Origin: Ornithodoros turicata
Taxonomy: Eukaryota > Arthropoda > Arachnida > Ixodida > Argasidae
Assembly (NCBI RefSeq): GCF_037126465.1
Contig: NC_088203.1
Span: forward strand, 87,296,668-87,360,667
DNA: 64,000 nucleotides
Direction: 5' to 3'
How positions within the stretch are numbered: position 1 is the stretch's first letter; the number at the start of each line of letters is the position of its first letter. The position numbers were made by a program, and so were the translations under genes. Below the pieces are notes generated by a model. That model was not told the origin of the DNA, did not search any database, and was given only the letters and a program-made list of their open reading frames with translations. Of the stretch, positions 1 to 10,765 are shown piece by piece.

Positions 1-65
1 AAGAAATGCCCTACGGTATTCGTCTTCGAATCTTGTTGGCAACAAGTTCGAATCTTGTAGACAAG

Positions 66-102
66 TTTTTTTTTTTTTGTGTGTGTGTGTGTGTGTGTAT
101 GT
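66..102. repeat. poly-T plus (TG)n microsatellite
   Basis: A run of about 13 T is followed by roughly ten TG dinucleotides. It lies just beyond the 3' end of the minus-strand LINE fragment, so it may be the degenerated A-rich/CA tail of that insertion. That link is an inference. Confidence 0.85.
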
Positions 103-109
103 GGTGACG

Positions 110-1010
110 CCCTCTTCTGACCACAGGGAGGCCGCAGCTCCGAAAAAATAAACAACAGCATCTTCGTTTTAATGATGATGAATGGAGAGTTTCATCGCCA
201 GAGGCGATATTCCCATTGCTGGCGGTAATGCGGTAAAATATAGAAATGAGTCGCCTTACAGTGAGGACCGAAGTCCTGCGGTGTCCAAAAACTAGTTTAG
301 GAGTGCTTTTAGGGCAGAGCGTTGGTGGGCTGGATCTGGCCAATTTTAGCCAAGCAATTTTGAGGGCGAGAGTCCAGCTGATTTGGAGACACTGAAAGTG
401 TGGTTCCGATAGGTTGGTAGTGTAAGCAATGGCGAAGGGTATGCTCTAGATCTTCCAGGTTACCGAAGTGTCGGCATTTTGTATAGAGTCAACTTATCGC
501 TAGCGGTAACGCCGCTAAGCTGTAAAAGCAACATTGAGTCGCACCTCGTGAATTAATGCAGCGTCTTGACGAGAGATGTTCCGTGGCACCAGGAAAGCGA
601 GCGTCGGATCACCTCTGGCTAGCATTGGGGGGATATCAGTTGTCCATTGGCGGGAAGCCAGGGGTGCCACTATTCGTCCAAGAATGGGCCGTACGGTCTC
701 CTCTCAGCAGTGCAACACTCGTCCGTCTCCTAGATAGAGAGCTTCTAGTGCGGTGCTGTCAACCTGTTCATTCCCCACGACATCACAAAGGACTGGAACG
801 CGCTGGAGAACTAGCCTGTGTCCGGCTTCGCAAACATGCTGGTAGGCCATTAACACGTATTCACTAGGGGTGCAGACGAGCCTAGTATTGCCTGTGTTCT
901 CAATAGCTTCCAGTGCAGATTTTGAGTCGGTGAACACTGTCCATTCTCGCGGACTAAAATCAACTACATGTTGAAGAAAGAATAGAATGGAATGGTTCCG
1001 CAGCTGTTAA
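110..1010 (-). mobile_element. 3' end of a non-LTR retrotransposon (RNase H plus C-terminal zinc-knuckle region), decayed
   Basis: Read on the minus strand, about 1000 to 710 encodes an RNase H-like segment: FFLQHVVDFSPREWTVFTDS, then KSALEAIEN, then H-x-L-x-RVP and VVGNEQVDSTALEA. This is the usual TDSKSAL...GNExAD layout of RNase H domains in I/Jockey/R1-type LINEs. Farther downstream, near 500-400 in another frame, comes KCRHFGNLEDLEHTLRHC, the C-x-E-D-x-E-H-x-C signature at the end of such ORF2 proteins. The remainder (about 400-110) is 3' UTR-like. A second copy at 21960-22527 is alignable along most of this length, which supports one family. Frameshifts separate the two motifs, so the copy is dead. 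The reverse transcriptase part is absent. Confidence 0.8.
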
Positions 1011-1439
1011 CGACGTTGAATGCGAAAGGCGTCGCGCTTGCACTATGCCTTATTTGGATGGTATTATACACACGCCGATGCAGACTTGCCATTTCTGGAA
1101 GCGCCATCCGCGTACACTGCTAAAGCTAAATGACGCAGTATTAACCACGCAATGTAGCCAAAGCGTGGTTGGAAGCGATGCCATTAGCCCGTATGATTTA
1201 GCACCGTGCATGTTTTTTACTACTTCTCTTCAGCATAATGACGCAATAGAAGGCCGTGTGTAAGGGAGGGTGGACTCTTTAGTTTGACCCCCCGTTCTCC
1301 GAGGAAATCTCTGGTTGAGTACATGAAGATCTATGAGAATACACTTTGCACGGGAGGGGTGAGGGAGTAGGAACATCTAAAGGTCGGATTCCGGAAATGC
1401 CGCTGCGCATGTACCACACACAGTTGCCACTTGTTGTGG
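1011..1439. other. unassigned DNA
   Basis: No recognisable coding motif, terminal repeat or RNA. The short open frames here (up to 72 codons) show no family resemblance I can name. Confidence 0.5.
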
Positions 1440-2137
1440 CTCATGCTCACGACCTACTAGATTATAACGACCATGTCACAATCAGAAAACCCTATGAGGA
1501 GCCTGTCCGCACGATCCGCCAGGGGCGCTACTGATCGGCACAACACGATTGGACGCGAAATTGCAAAATTCCCATATCGGACCCCCCTCCTGGGAACAAG
1601 GCTAACCGGAAGTCGCGCGTCCCTAGTAATAAATTGCGCTGTAATGTGCAAATTCTGTAGTGAGGTTAGGTTAGGTTAGGTCAGTACATTTTACACGCGC
1701 GGGGGGGGGGGGGGGGTCCGGGGGGGGGTTCCCCCCCCCGCAGTTGTTCGAGACTGTGCTCACTTCCGTCTAAGCCTCGTTCCCAGGGTTAGATCGGAGG
1801 GGGTCCAATGTGGGATTTCTGGCTCACTCCGATTGGACGATGGAAATTTGAATTCTGAACGCGCAGAAGCGTGCGTAAGACTACCGTAGCAGACGACAGC
1901 GATAGCCCCTATGAAAACGCGTAGAATGATGATGATAATCAACCTCAGAATGAAACATCTGTGGAACGTCCACCGCTTGTACAGAAATACTAAGGTAAGC
2001 TGAAGTACAAAGTATTGTAGAAGTTGAGGAAGCAATAACTGGGACGATGAGAAGCGCCACCGCTACCTTCCAAAAATGCGGCGCACAGAAGGGGTGCGCC
2101 TGACATGGTCGTTATAATCTAGTAGGTCGTGCTCATG
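1440..2137. repeat. long imperfect fold-back (MITE-like)
   Basis: The outer arms at about 1443-1478 and 2102-2138 are near-perfect inverted copies (shared core GACCTACTAGATTATAACGA in the left arm). Inner blocks also match in inverted order: about 1588-1612 with 1765-1788, and about 1540-1590 with 1788-1850. The centre holds three TTAGG repeats (1663-1680) and G/C homopolymer runs (1700-1740). Inverted homology at several nested positions suggests a fold-back transposon rather than a chance hairpin. No target duplication was identified. Confidence 0.6.
1662..1740. repeat. TTAGG triplet and poly-G/poly-C tract
   Basis: Three consecutive TTAGG units are followed after about 20 bases by a run of 16 G, a short break, then nine G and nine C. 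TTAGG is the arthropod telomeric unit; so few copies at an internal position is an interstitial relic, not a telomere. The adjacent G9/C9 runs could form a hairpin and are prone to sequencing error. Confidence 0.75.
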
Positions 2138-3259
2138 CTATGTTCCTTGAGGTTCGATGCGACCTTTAGTCGCTTTGGTCTCTTACCGATGTCCTTGCCA
2201 CCGGAACCGAACGCTCAGCGGTGCCCGGCGTTAAGTTGCACGTGGGTCGTGGTTTTCCACACAGCGGGAAAGACGCAGGCGTCTGTGGTTGTTTTAGCCC
2301 TGCTAGTGTTTGTGCCCAGTCCTATCATGCCCCTGGCCAGCCTCCTAGGAATTTTTGTATGAACGTATTCATAATTTCCAACAGCCGCCATGCATAGACC
2401 GGAACCTGCGTTTTCTCGAGATATTACTTTCCTTTACTGAAACGTCCACGAAGACTGTACTGCCTTACGGGTCAATTTCGCAGTCTCAATAATTCGCGAA
2501 TTCGGGCGGAGCCACGCTTCTGGAATATTTGGCCCCGGTTTCGCGGTCTATGTTTCGCGAAATTAATTTGTTGCAAAATTTCAATTCCCCTTCTTATCTG
2601 TCATCATTGTCAATATTTCACAAAAATCAAAAAATAAAAATAAAATGACAATTGCGAAATTTGCCAAAATTAAGTCCTCGCAATGAAATTCTACTCTTCT
2701 CTACAGTAATTTCAAATGACGCATTCGGTTACCTGAATGCAGAATAGCGCCGGACCCGCGTGGAACGCACGATGCACCAAAGCAATAACTTTTTTGGGTC
2801 ATTTTGGAAAATAAATTTTTACTGAAAGTAAACCTTACAGTGTTATGACCCCACAGCAACGGGGCGATCATCATATTCCCGTTGAGATCAAAAGACGACA
2901 AAGACCTTTGCATATGAGCATGCGATCCAGATTGCTTTGAGCAGATTGAAGCAATTTTGCATGCATTTTGAATAAGCTGTCGTACGTTCAACCGGCAATG
3001 GATGTCATCCCCATGCAAATCTTATGCGCTGTGTCTTGTTGGGGAAGTGTTGCTGAAGTCGCTAACAATGTGGCTGTCATATGTGTTCTTCTGAACGCGG
3101 TAAAGTTTCTGAATTCCGAGCTGACTTTTCCCTGTGTCGTATAGATTGACATTCCAAGGTGGTACCCAGCTCATCTGAGTCGGATTCGGACATGTGTCTA
3201 TAGTTCCGGAAAGCTTTGGTGGCAGGCGCAAGTCGTCCAGTACTGAGCAAATCCTCCAC
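2138..3259. other. unassigned DNA with CGCGAA-rich patch
   Basis: No gene recognised. Around 2490-2570 there are repeated CGCGAAA/TTTCGCG words, as in some short inverted-repeat elements, but I could not define ends. The minus-strand open frame of 95 codons at 3022-3309 has no motif I recognise. Confidence 0.4.
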
Positions 3260-4060
3260 AACTTGCGGTTAATTGATTGCCCCCTGTGAAAGGGTTTCTG
3301 CGTGGGCATCTTGTATTACGGAAGCCGCAATTGCGATGTTATGGTCATCTAGCGTATTACGGAAGCCGTGCGAAGTGCGGTTTTTCTAAAGGCTTGCGCT
3401 GTGTCGACGTAAGTGCAAGTTTGCGCGCGCTGCATGTACAGGAGGATGTAAACAGAAAGCAAGGCTCCTTCTCCCATTTTCTTTCGCCTTACCCTCGAAT
3501 TCATAGGTGTGACTTGACTTGTATCCGCATCTTGACTTGTGCAAGTCAGCGCCAAGCTCTGTCCTCGCTCAAGAGGGTTTGCGTCTTTCATGAACCCTCC
3601 CGTTGGGTTACTTCGTCAAGTCGCAGCCTGCGTTTAGCTTTAACTGCGTCTGGAAGCGAGATTTTCGCTCGAGTTTGCACTTAAAATTTACTTTGCACTA
3701 TGAAAACGCGACATTTCTTAGCGTCAGGACTTATAATATGTGACACACCTGTCATTGGGCACCAACGGCTGTGCAAAGTCCCTGTAAACAAATTGATGAC
3801 GCATCAGCTCATGTAAAGCCAAGCCAAGGCAATATTCTGAGTGTCATGTGGCTTCCCGAAGCTGCCGTACTGGACCGTTATCCAAGTCAGGTTCAAGGTA
3901 GCCCGAGCCCTGACTTGACGTTTTGACCACACGTGTCAAGCCGAGCCCGCTGCGTAAGAACGCTTCAAGCCGATCAGGGGGCTTCTGAATTGCATTAGCG
4001 CTCCTCCCAGGCGTCTGCAAGTCAAGTCGAGATCAAGTCGCATCTACGAATTGGGGGGTT
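3260..4060. repeat. CAAGTC/GACTTG-rich interspersed region
   Basis: The words CAAGTC and GACTTG recur from about 3510 to 4045 in both orientations, e.g. GACTTGACTTG near 3511 and CAAGTCAAGTC near 4019. This word usage is typical of the ends of some short inverted-repeat elements. Clear termini or target duplications were not found, so the element type is open. Confidence 0.35.
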
Positions 4061-4460
4061 AGAATACGTTTTGTAGGTGGAGTTCTGTCAGCTGGACAGC
4101 TGCCACTCGTCTCTTCTCTATTCAGAATTCAGATGTATTACCCTACATACTCACAGTTCCTCTGTTGTACACATGAACCGCGAGTGTACTCTCTCTCTCC
4201 CTTTCCCGTGAACACTTTCATTTTCATTTCATCTCATGTATTCGTTACATTGCATGTACAATGTAATCTGGAGCAAAAAGCTGCCGCATGCAGCTTGACG
4301 TGACACGTGATACGTTTTCCAAGGACGTAGTATGGGATAAAAGAGACCTCATGACGCTTGGCCTGGTGCGAACGTTTTTCGCTTGAGAAGATGTGAATCA
4401 GCGGAGCTGATAAGACGATAATTCCTAGCATTATGCCCCTAGACAACTATATAAAAATAT

Positions 4461-4532
4461 TAGCGGAGCTTGATATCGATCCACGAACGTTAACGCGATC
4501 AGACCGGCACGCTTCCACTGCGCCAGGCTGCC
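4461..4532 (-). tRNA. degenerate initiator-Met-tRNA-like sequence (pseudogene or tRNA-derived repeat)
   Basis: On the minus strand the 72 nt read with a good A box (TGGCGCAGTGGAAGCGTGC, as in initiator tRNA) and a T arm containing GTGGATCGATATC. A T loop of AUCGA-type, lacking the usual TTC, is a hallmark of eukaryotic initiator tRNA-Met. The anticodon arm and acceptor stem are degraded, with no convincing CAT anticodon, so it is not a functional gene. A related sequence at 60242-60323 shares the same T loop and some upstream flank, so it may be the head of a repeat family. Confidence 0.45.
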
Positions 4533-4921
4533 GATTGACGGTGTCCAGGAAATGCACCACACACGCAGCAGCTCATTTTGTCCGTACAACCAGAATGCTA
4601 CAGAAAACAGTATATAGGCGCATGGCCGGCAAAGACGTATTCTACGTCCGACGCAACGGCAGGCCAAATGTGGAGAACGAACGTTCTTCGTTGTCACACC
4701 GAATGAATACGTACACGTCGTTGTCGAGGACAACTTGGGTTGGGCTCGCGTCCTCGTCAATCGACCACTTCGAGTAGAACACGTTATACAGAGAGAGCCT
4801 TTCGCTGGATGCAGCCACACAGCGTCGCCAGGCTCCAATATTCTATAGTATATCCCCAGTCGTTTAGTTGGGGCAGGAAAGGTGAACTTCCTTCTGTCGA
4901 GCAGGACTTTAAGCCATATAG

Positions 4922-5455
4922 TAGAGATGGCACGAATCCAGGATTTTCCGAACCCGAATCCAAGGAAGATTCTGCGAATCCACGGACCTTACGAATCTCG
5001 AATCTTTAGAATCTTTTCTTAAAAAAGAGTTTGAAAAGCCTGGGGATGGGGGGGGACACTTCTACTGAAAAGTGTTTTGAAGTAGAATTTGATATATTTG
5101 TTTAATGAAAAACAAATTCAATAATAATAGTTTACTTTCAGAAGAAAACATACCCTTTTAGTACTTCTTAAATGTAATTTATTTAACGTATTGTTCATCG
5201 ACTATAGGAAGTGCATGAACTCTCCAGTCTGAATTCTTTCCATAAAACTAAGAAACAATCAAAAGCAACGAACAAGAAAACACCCAATCAGCTAGGCTTT
5301 CGGCGGACTCCGGGGGCGCCAATTTTAAAAAGAAACAAACAAGCGTGGTTGGTGGATTCGAAAGATTCGATTCGCCGTTTTGGGCACTAGGATTCGGATT
5401 CCCGTATCACGAATCCCTGTCTATAGGGTTCGCAGATTCGGTTGGCCCATCCCTA
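4922..5455. mobile_element. hAT-type MITE with perfect 8-bp target duplication
   Basis: The ends are TAGAGATGG and CCATCCCTA, inverted with one mismatch, and are flanked by CCATATAG at 4914-4921 and 5456-5463. An 8-bp duplication and a TIR of the TAGRGATGG type are hallmarks of hAT transposons. The subterminal zones are rich in GAATCC/GGATTC words (about 4930-5005 and 5345-5440), which could be transposase-binding repeats. No transposase frame is present in the 534 bp, so the element is non-autonomous. Confidence 0.85.
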
Positions 5456-5463
5456 CCATATAG

Positions 5464-6390
5464 CGCTTAGTCTTGTGTTATAGTAACCAGGGTTTCCAAA
5501 ATGTACCGGGGATACGCGCCAGAAAACTTCCATTTTCCGCTTCGTCAGATTCTTTCTTTCTTCTCTTTTATTTCAAAATAAAGTACAAAACACATAACTG
5601 CGACTGCAGGGCAAGCCCGCGTTCTTAAACTTTTGCGCAAAATACGACCCTGTCTGTTACAAAATTCGCACGAAGCGATAAGCTCCCCCTAGGAGCATTA
5701 TTCCCTATCGATATTTCTCTGTTGATTATTTTAATTAGTCGTCGCACACAATGAAGCGCTGATACTCGGAACAATAATGAGAAAAACGGATCGAAATCCC
5801 GCTACTTTGACGTTAACTGTTGTAGTATTTTATGCTGTTCTCACTTCCGCGTTACTTCTCTGGTTCCCAGAGCTGGAGGTGGCGCTGGAGAAGCGTTACC
5901 CGTAAATGATGTATGAGCAGCGTTGTTGCAAATCTATCGTGCCTGCTTGTTCAAAGACAGGCATGAGGAGGCATCACAGCTCGATATCGTGACAATTCTT
6001 TGTGGTCGCTTCGATGCCAAAGGTTCTAAATTTATTATGTCTTTGGCCTCAGGCCAAATTCATTCATGGCTTTTCAAAGTGGAAATCACCAAGTGAACTT
6101 TTTTTTTTTTTTTTGAAGTGCGAATGCGAAAGGAAATCGCATAGTGCGAGTCTAAGAGAGCGCTATTTTTGCACAAGTTTGAGTTTGAATATGTATAAAA
6201 AAAGGGGAACATTGCACAAATTGATGGACTTTGAATAGGTCTTTTCAGTTTGTCATTACACATGTGGCGCTTCAAGAGCTCTGACGCTCCAAACACTATT
6301 CGTCAACGGCGGCGCGTTTTAACGCGGTAATTGATGTGCTTGGAGTTCGTTATTACAACAAAGTTATGGCAGCGCGCGCATTCCGTGTTC
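5464..6390. other. unassigned DNA
   Basis: Nothing recognisable beyond short homopolymers (T16 near 6099-6114). The opposed 78-codon frames at 6002-6296 overlap that homopolymer and have no family features. Confidence 0.45.
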
Positions 6391-6394
6391 CAAG

Positions 6395-6646
6395 CAGTGA
6401 TTTCGTCCAGACCCCGCTCCACCACCCAACACCCCCCTCCCAAATGTTCGGCGACGCCCCTAACTTTTTTGCCTGTGCACCCCCTACAGGGGGTGGGGGG
6501 CACGCTATTTCAGCTTTACACGCATGTCGGTAATGATACGTTAAGCTGTTATGATGTAACTGTAATGGTGACCTCTCCACGCACATACACACAATTTTGT
6601 TCAACACTCCCCCGTGCTTGGCTGCTGAATCTCGAACAGGACAGTG
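6395..6646. mobile_element. hAT-type MITE, diverged copy of the 7103-7339 element
   Basis: It begins CAGTGATTTCGTCCAGACC and ends near GGACAGTG. Internally it shares long blocks with the 7103-7339 copy: CACCCCCTACAGGGGGT, then TTTCAGCTTTA, CATGTCGGTAATGATA and the C-rich stretch before the right end. Ends are eroded and I see no clear target duplication. Confidence 0.65.
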
Positions 6647-7102
6647 GGTTTGCGACGGCAGATTCGATCACATCTTCCGGGGCCACAAGAAGTCGCTCCT
6701 GCTAAAGATGATGGTGCTGTAGAAGCTGACCGTGAAGTCTCGGAAATGAGCCAAAGTGTAACTGTGAGGCAGGGTGACTAGTTTCCGACAACGGCAATAC
6801 AGGCAAGCACGCCGCTCCCGCCCGTTTAGGCATAATGAATGCAAAGGGCCACTGAGAAGATGTGTCGCTATACGCCTGTGGAGAGCGAAGTATGGTCGAA
6901 CCCTGAACGTCGACCATCGACTTTTGCGGTGCCAGCTGACTGCGAAATCTAGATGTCCTGTTGTGACAGGGTTGTGGACGACGACGAATTGTAGTAGAAA
7001 TGGACTGGAATCCCAAGCAAAGCCCTCACCCCCCATAGTTTATCTTTCGAAGCCTGACACTCCGCAGCGAACGTGAGTTCACGGAAGAATGAGAGGTAAA
7101 AC

Positions 7103-7339
7103 CAGTGATCTATCCAGACCCCCCCCCCCCTACATCCCCCTAACACCCTCACAAATGTCCAGTGACCCCCTAACTTTTTCACCTGTGTACCCCCTACAGG
7201 GGGCGCCCTTGCGATTTCAGCTTTAGACACATGTCGGTAATGATATGTTAAGCTGTAACGACGTAACTATAATAATGACCCCCCCCCCGCCAATTTTTTC
7301 CAACACCCCTCCGTGCTTGGGATTCTGGATAAACCACTG
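7103..7339. mobile_element. hAT-type MITE with perfect 8-bp target duplication
   Basis: The left end CAGTGATCTATCCAGA and the inverted right end CAGTGGTTTATCCAGA differ at only two or three positions. The element is flanked by GGTAAAAC at 7095-7102 and 7340-7347. CAGTGRT ends plus an 8-bp duplication are diagnostic of hAT. The 237-bp body has no coding capacity and holds long C runs and a short CCCCCTACAGGGGG palindrome. Other copies lie at 6395-6646 and 53473-53630. Confidence 0.9.
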
Positions 7340-7422
7340 GGTAAAACGGTTAGGAAAAAGGAGAGTAGAAACAGAGGATTAAAGGTTCCTGTGGGTGGGT
7401 GGTAAGCCTAACAGATGGGTAG

Positions 7423-7500
7423 CCATGTAGCCGAGTGGATCAACCGGGCACGTTCGGTGGCTGCGGCGCGGCTTATGTGTGCAGTTGAGAGAAGTCGCCC
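7423..7500 (+). repeat. tRNA-like A-box sequence (possible SINE head)
   Basis: TAGCCGAGTGGATCAACCGG near 7433 matches a class II (Leu/Ser type) tRNA A box. No B box follows at the expected distance, so this is at best a truncated SINE head. Confidence 0.3.
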
Positions 7501-8060
7501 CTCTAGTTCTCGTCCCTCAAAAAAGCTGTGAATGCCCCCTCCATTATTCTTTATTTTTGATGTCTTAGGGTTTAAGGAGTGATTGCGCAAGAAAGATGAC
7601 TGGCGATCTTTGATCCGCACGCCGTCTAGAAACCCCTCCCCCTCCTTCAGACAGGCTGACGTCATTCCGTGACGCAGAGAGTCCGCCGCAAGTATAGCGC
7701 TGCGCCTTGTCCATAGCAAACGAATTTTCTGTGGGACGACGACGATTATGACGATAAAGAAGAAAAAAGAAGGACGTAAGTAGTGACAAAGTCGGGTTGG
7801 CTACCTCTGTACACTTACACAGAGTTGGTTAAATGAAAAAAATGAACGCACACAGGGGAGAAAACGGGAAATAGAAAACTTAAAACGGGGAACGTTGGAG
7901 GAGTGTTCTCACAGCAGCCGTTTGATGATGCGATGTCCGGGGGCCAAGAATATTCACGATGTCAAAGGGTCGGGCATCCAGACGAGCCGAACTTGCTTCT
8001 AGGACCCTGCGACTGTTAGCGTATTTGGAACAGCCACGGTAGAACAGCCAAGGAGTATGT
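7501..8060. other. unassigned DNA
   Basis: No motif recognised. Overlapping minus-strand open frames (7408-7719, 7565-7789) are unlike any family I know. Confidence 0.4.
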
Positions 8061-8062
8061 AT

Positions 8063-8185
8063 GCTGGAGATTGACACGGGCCGCTATTTTTCGGCCCGGC
8101 ATGGCCATTCGGAAATGAGGCACGGCCATGTCCGAGCCCGTCAGAGAAATGACCAGGCCCGCCCGCCCGCCCGCTAGGACGTTTA
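8063..8185. repeat. GGCCCG-rich short repeat
   Basis: A G+C-rich block begins GAGATTGACACGGGCCGC and continues with repeated GGCCCG/CCCGCC words. The same vocabulary occurs in the blocks at about 8540-8645 and 25108-25432. The start motif GGCCGC(T)ATTTTTNGGCCC is shared with the 25.1-kb copy, supporting one interspersed family of unknown class. Confidence 0.5.
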
Positions 8186-8539
8186 TTGGCACAACGACCT
8201 TTATTGGCTGTTTAAAGATCATTGTGCAAGAAAAGGATGTCCACTCTTCTCAATATTCACAGTGTTGAAAATGGTCCAAACGCAAGGGGTGGACATTCAT
8301 TATTCCAAAATCGAGAGGCACACCAGCACCACAACAAATAAAAGAACGTTTAAAACAGTCAAACCGTTGTTACGCTCCAGACTGCTACGCCCTTCGCTTT
8401 AATAAATAACGAACGGCTGATTGTCATGCTTTTTCATTTCTAATGATGGGTCCCGAAACATCATGTGTTTTTTGACTGTTTGTAAACTGTTTTATTCGCT
8501 GTGCTGCCGGTGTGCCTCTTGTTTCCGGAAGTCACTATG

Positions 8540-8890
8540 CGTCCAGGCCCGGCCCTTCCCAGGCCCGAAGCCGAACATGGGTATGGGTGGCCGGCTACCC
8601 GGCCGGCGAGCCTCGGGGCTGGCCCTGCCCGTATCAATCTCTAGTATGTGCTTTGTGTTCTCTACGACTTCACACTCGCTGCACTTGGGTTGCTGGCCAG
8701 CTTGTAGACCAATCGACCGCTGTACAGTACGTTCCCTCGTAGCCTCTGTAGAAGAGATGCAGTTTGTCGAGGGAAGGACGGGTGCGTACTCGGAAGCGCA
8801 GCTCCGGGTCAACCCTGTACAGCAGCGAAGGCCTTGCAGGTCCTGACAGCCAAGAAGCATTGCACATTTGTCGGCTGAGTTTGCTAATCA
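8540..8890 (-). mobile_element. LINE ORF2 C-terminal fragment interrupted by a GGCCCG-rich repeat
   Basis: Read from 8860 downward, the minus strand encodes LYRVDPELRFRVRTRPSLDK (frame offset) and, at 8683-8645, KCSECEVVENTKHIL. CxxC...E(N)T(K)HIL is the C-terminal zinc-knuckle region of many LINE ORF2 proteins. The frame then runs into a G+C-rich block (about 8540-8645), where the expected C-x-Y of the knuckle is lost, so the GC repeat appears inserted there. The copy is a short dead fragment. Confidence 0.55.
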
Positions 8891-8899
8891 TTCTCTTTG

Positions 8900-10340
8900 C
8901 GTGAAATGAGTGGGGAATGAGACCTCGCCACTGCTCGCTAAATCACGCAGAAAACTGACCGTTCTTCGAGAGTTATTCGTGGTGTAAGATCCTTCCTCTC
9001 AACCTTTCATATATCTTTAACAACGGAAGAGTTGCTAAGGCTCCCTGATCTCCTGGTGTCCTGCTCTTGAAGAACCTTTTAAAAGTGAAAAATACGGACA
9101 AGCTGAAGAACCGAAAAGAAGTTCGTTCTCGACCAGTTAATTATTATTGTTATTTTAGGTGTAGAGTGATGTTACGTCACACGGAACTGACTCGTCACAC
9201 CGAGAGATCGGGCCAGGCCTCCAAGGTCACACAGCACCACTTAAAGCACCACTAGTTTTTCGTTCTCGGGGTATTTTTGTAAATACACCGCACAGCGAAA
9301 ATATATTGCAATTAGGCTCCGGATATGTGCTTGAAACGGGATTTCGAGGAATGCTAAAGGTCGTATTCTTAAACGATACTCGACTCCATTGAGTGGAGGA
9401 AGGAAGAGCTCCCTCACTTGAGAAGCCATTGATCTTCAAGGAAACACCGGCGTTACTGTGTAGTGCTCGAGGAAAGCGCGAGGGATTTCCTCCACTCGAG
9501 GGACGTTCCGACTCCAGGTTCAATCTTCAAGCACGAAACTGGTCTCAAGGAGCAGCTCGACTGGAGGGTCGCGTCAAGGATCGTTCCAGAATACGGCCTT
9601 GAGTGATTTCATTGCTCCTTTTAACGTAACTGCTAGAGGGCATAGAAAGAACGAAATAATTATTGGCATCAGGCATTCGTACAAACACCGACATAATTTG
9701 TGTCCCTTCATTGACAGGGGAAACGATCTTCCGCTCATCACATTAGCGCAGAAGAAAAGAGATGCTCGCCGTCACGTTTGCGGTTCGCCATTTCTTTTCT
9801 TTTCCACGCCTTTCGTCTCTAGTTTTATTCGTCGTGTAGATAATATTTATGAAAGGCCTTAATTTTCTTTTTCTTTTCCTTGAGCAGTGACAGATGAACG
9901 TGGAACTGTCTTGTCTTTGGCGAGGCGCGATGCCTGCTGTTGGCGCTGTCTGTGCGGAAATGTTCTCCTTTTGTTGTCTTTGGGATGGATTTTCGCTCAA
10001 AATTGGGAAGGCGCCTTTTGTGAGCGCTTCACCCTGGATGGAGCACACTTCTTTTCCTTCATTCATGGACGGGTCACAATGGGAGAAGTCGCTGCCACGA
10101 CTGGCGCCTCCTGTTATTGATTCCCAGTTGGGATATTCTCAAATGAAAAGGAAGAGTCTGTGGTCACGTGGCCCTGCGGGCACATATTGTGCTCATGTTC
10201 CCATTATTAGAACTCCCTTTTCTCTCGTGCTTCACCCCGCTGTCACCTCGAACTGTTCTCATACAGTTCGGTCGAAAGAAGCAGCCGTTCATCCGACGTT
10301 GACACTCAATTACGGAACTGGCACCGTCTAATTACCTTCC
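8900..10340. other. unassigned DNA
   Basis: About 1.4 kb without recognisable genes or transposon ends. Two overlapping plus-strand frames (to 145 codons, 9887-10331) have no family resemblance. The region may be host intergenic sequence or decayed repeat. Confidence 0.4.
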
Positions 10341-10358
10341 TTGTACGCCCTGGGTGAT

Positions 10359-10384
10359 GTATATATATATATATATATATATAG
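10359..10384. repeat. (AT)n microsatellite
   Basis: About 13 AT units abut the left side of the fold-back element starting near 10426. A second, longer AT tract abuts its right side. Confidence 0.95.
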
Positions 10385-10425
10385 GTTAAAGAGGTCGATA
10401 TATCAGAGGCTGCGAAGTTGAATAA

Positions 10426-10719
10426 AAGTAATTTAATAAGACGTGGACGGTAGGTTACAGGAAAGTTAACAAAAGCCAGTTTATTTAGTGGGTAATCTAA
10501 CACAAAGATTATAATATACTATGAAACGTTTAAAAGAAAAGGATACCCACACAATATGCAACCCCTGTATCCCTTCTGTCCCGACGAAGACAGTGCCACT
10601 GTCGAAACGTCGACCGTTCTTTTAAACGTTTCATAGTATATTATAACCTTAGATTACCAACTAAATAAACTTGTTTTTGTTAACTTTCCCGTAAGCTGTC
10701 GTCCACGTCTTATTAAAGT

Positions 10720-10724
<5 letters not shown>
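10426..10724. repeat. fold-back element with a hammerhead-like core (Penelope-like remnant?)
   Basis: The arms at about 10426-10538 and 10617-10724 are inverted copies with modest divergence; an exact stretch is ATAATATACTATGAAACG on the left and its complement on the right. Between them the plus strand reads CGACGAAGACAGTGCCACTG then TCGAAACGTCGACC. This resembles a hammerhead core (CTGANGA, stem, GAAAC) but has CCGACGA for CTGACGA and an extra A before the stem. The same core and arm ends occur in the 11062-11331 palindrome. It is flanked by (AT)n on both sides. Assignment to Penelope-like elements is an inference. Confidence 0.5.

Positions 10725-10759
<35 letters not shown>
10723..10759. 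repeat. (AT)n microsatellite
   Basis: About 18 AT units separate the 10426-10724 fold-back from the hammerhead ribozyme element, suggesting insertion next to, or expansion at, a shared AT-rich junction. Confidence 0.95.
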
Positions 10760-10760
<1 letters not shown>

Positions 10761-10765
10761 TCACG

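Noticed and set aside
1662..1683. Telomere end
   Set aside because: Only three TTAGG units at an internal position flanked by ordinary sequence; the same holds for the arrays near 12.2 and 48.9 kb.
10578..10612. A second canonical hammerhead ribozyme in the 10426-10724 element
   Set aside because: The core has CCGACGA instead of CTGACGA and an extra A, and flanking helix I pairing is at most about three base pairs; described only as hammerhead-like.
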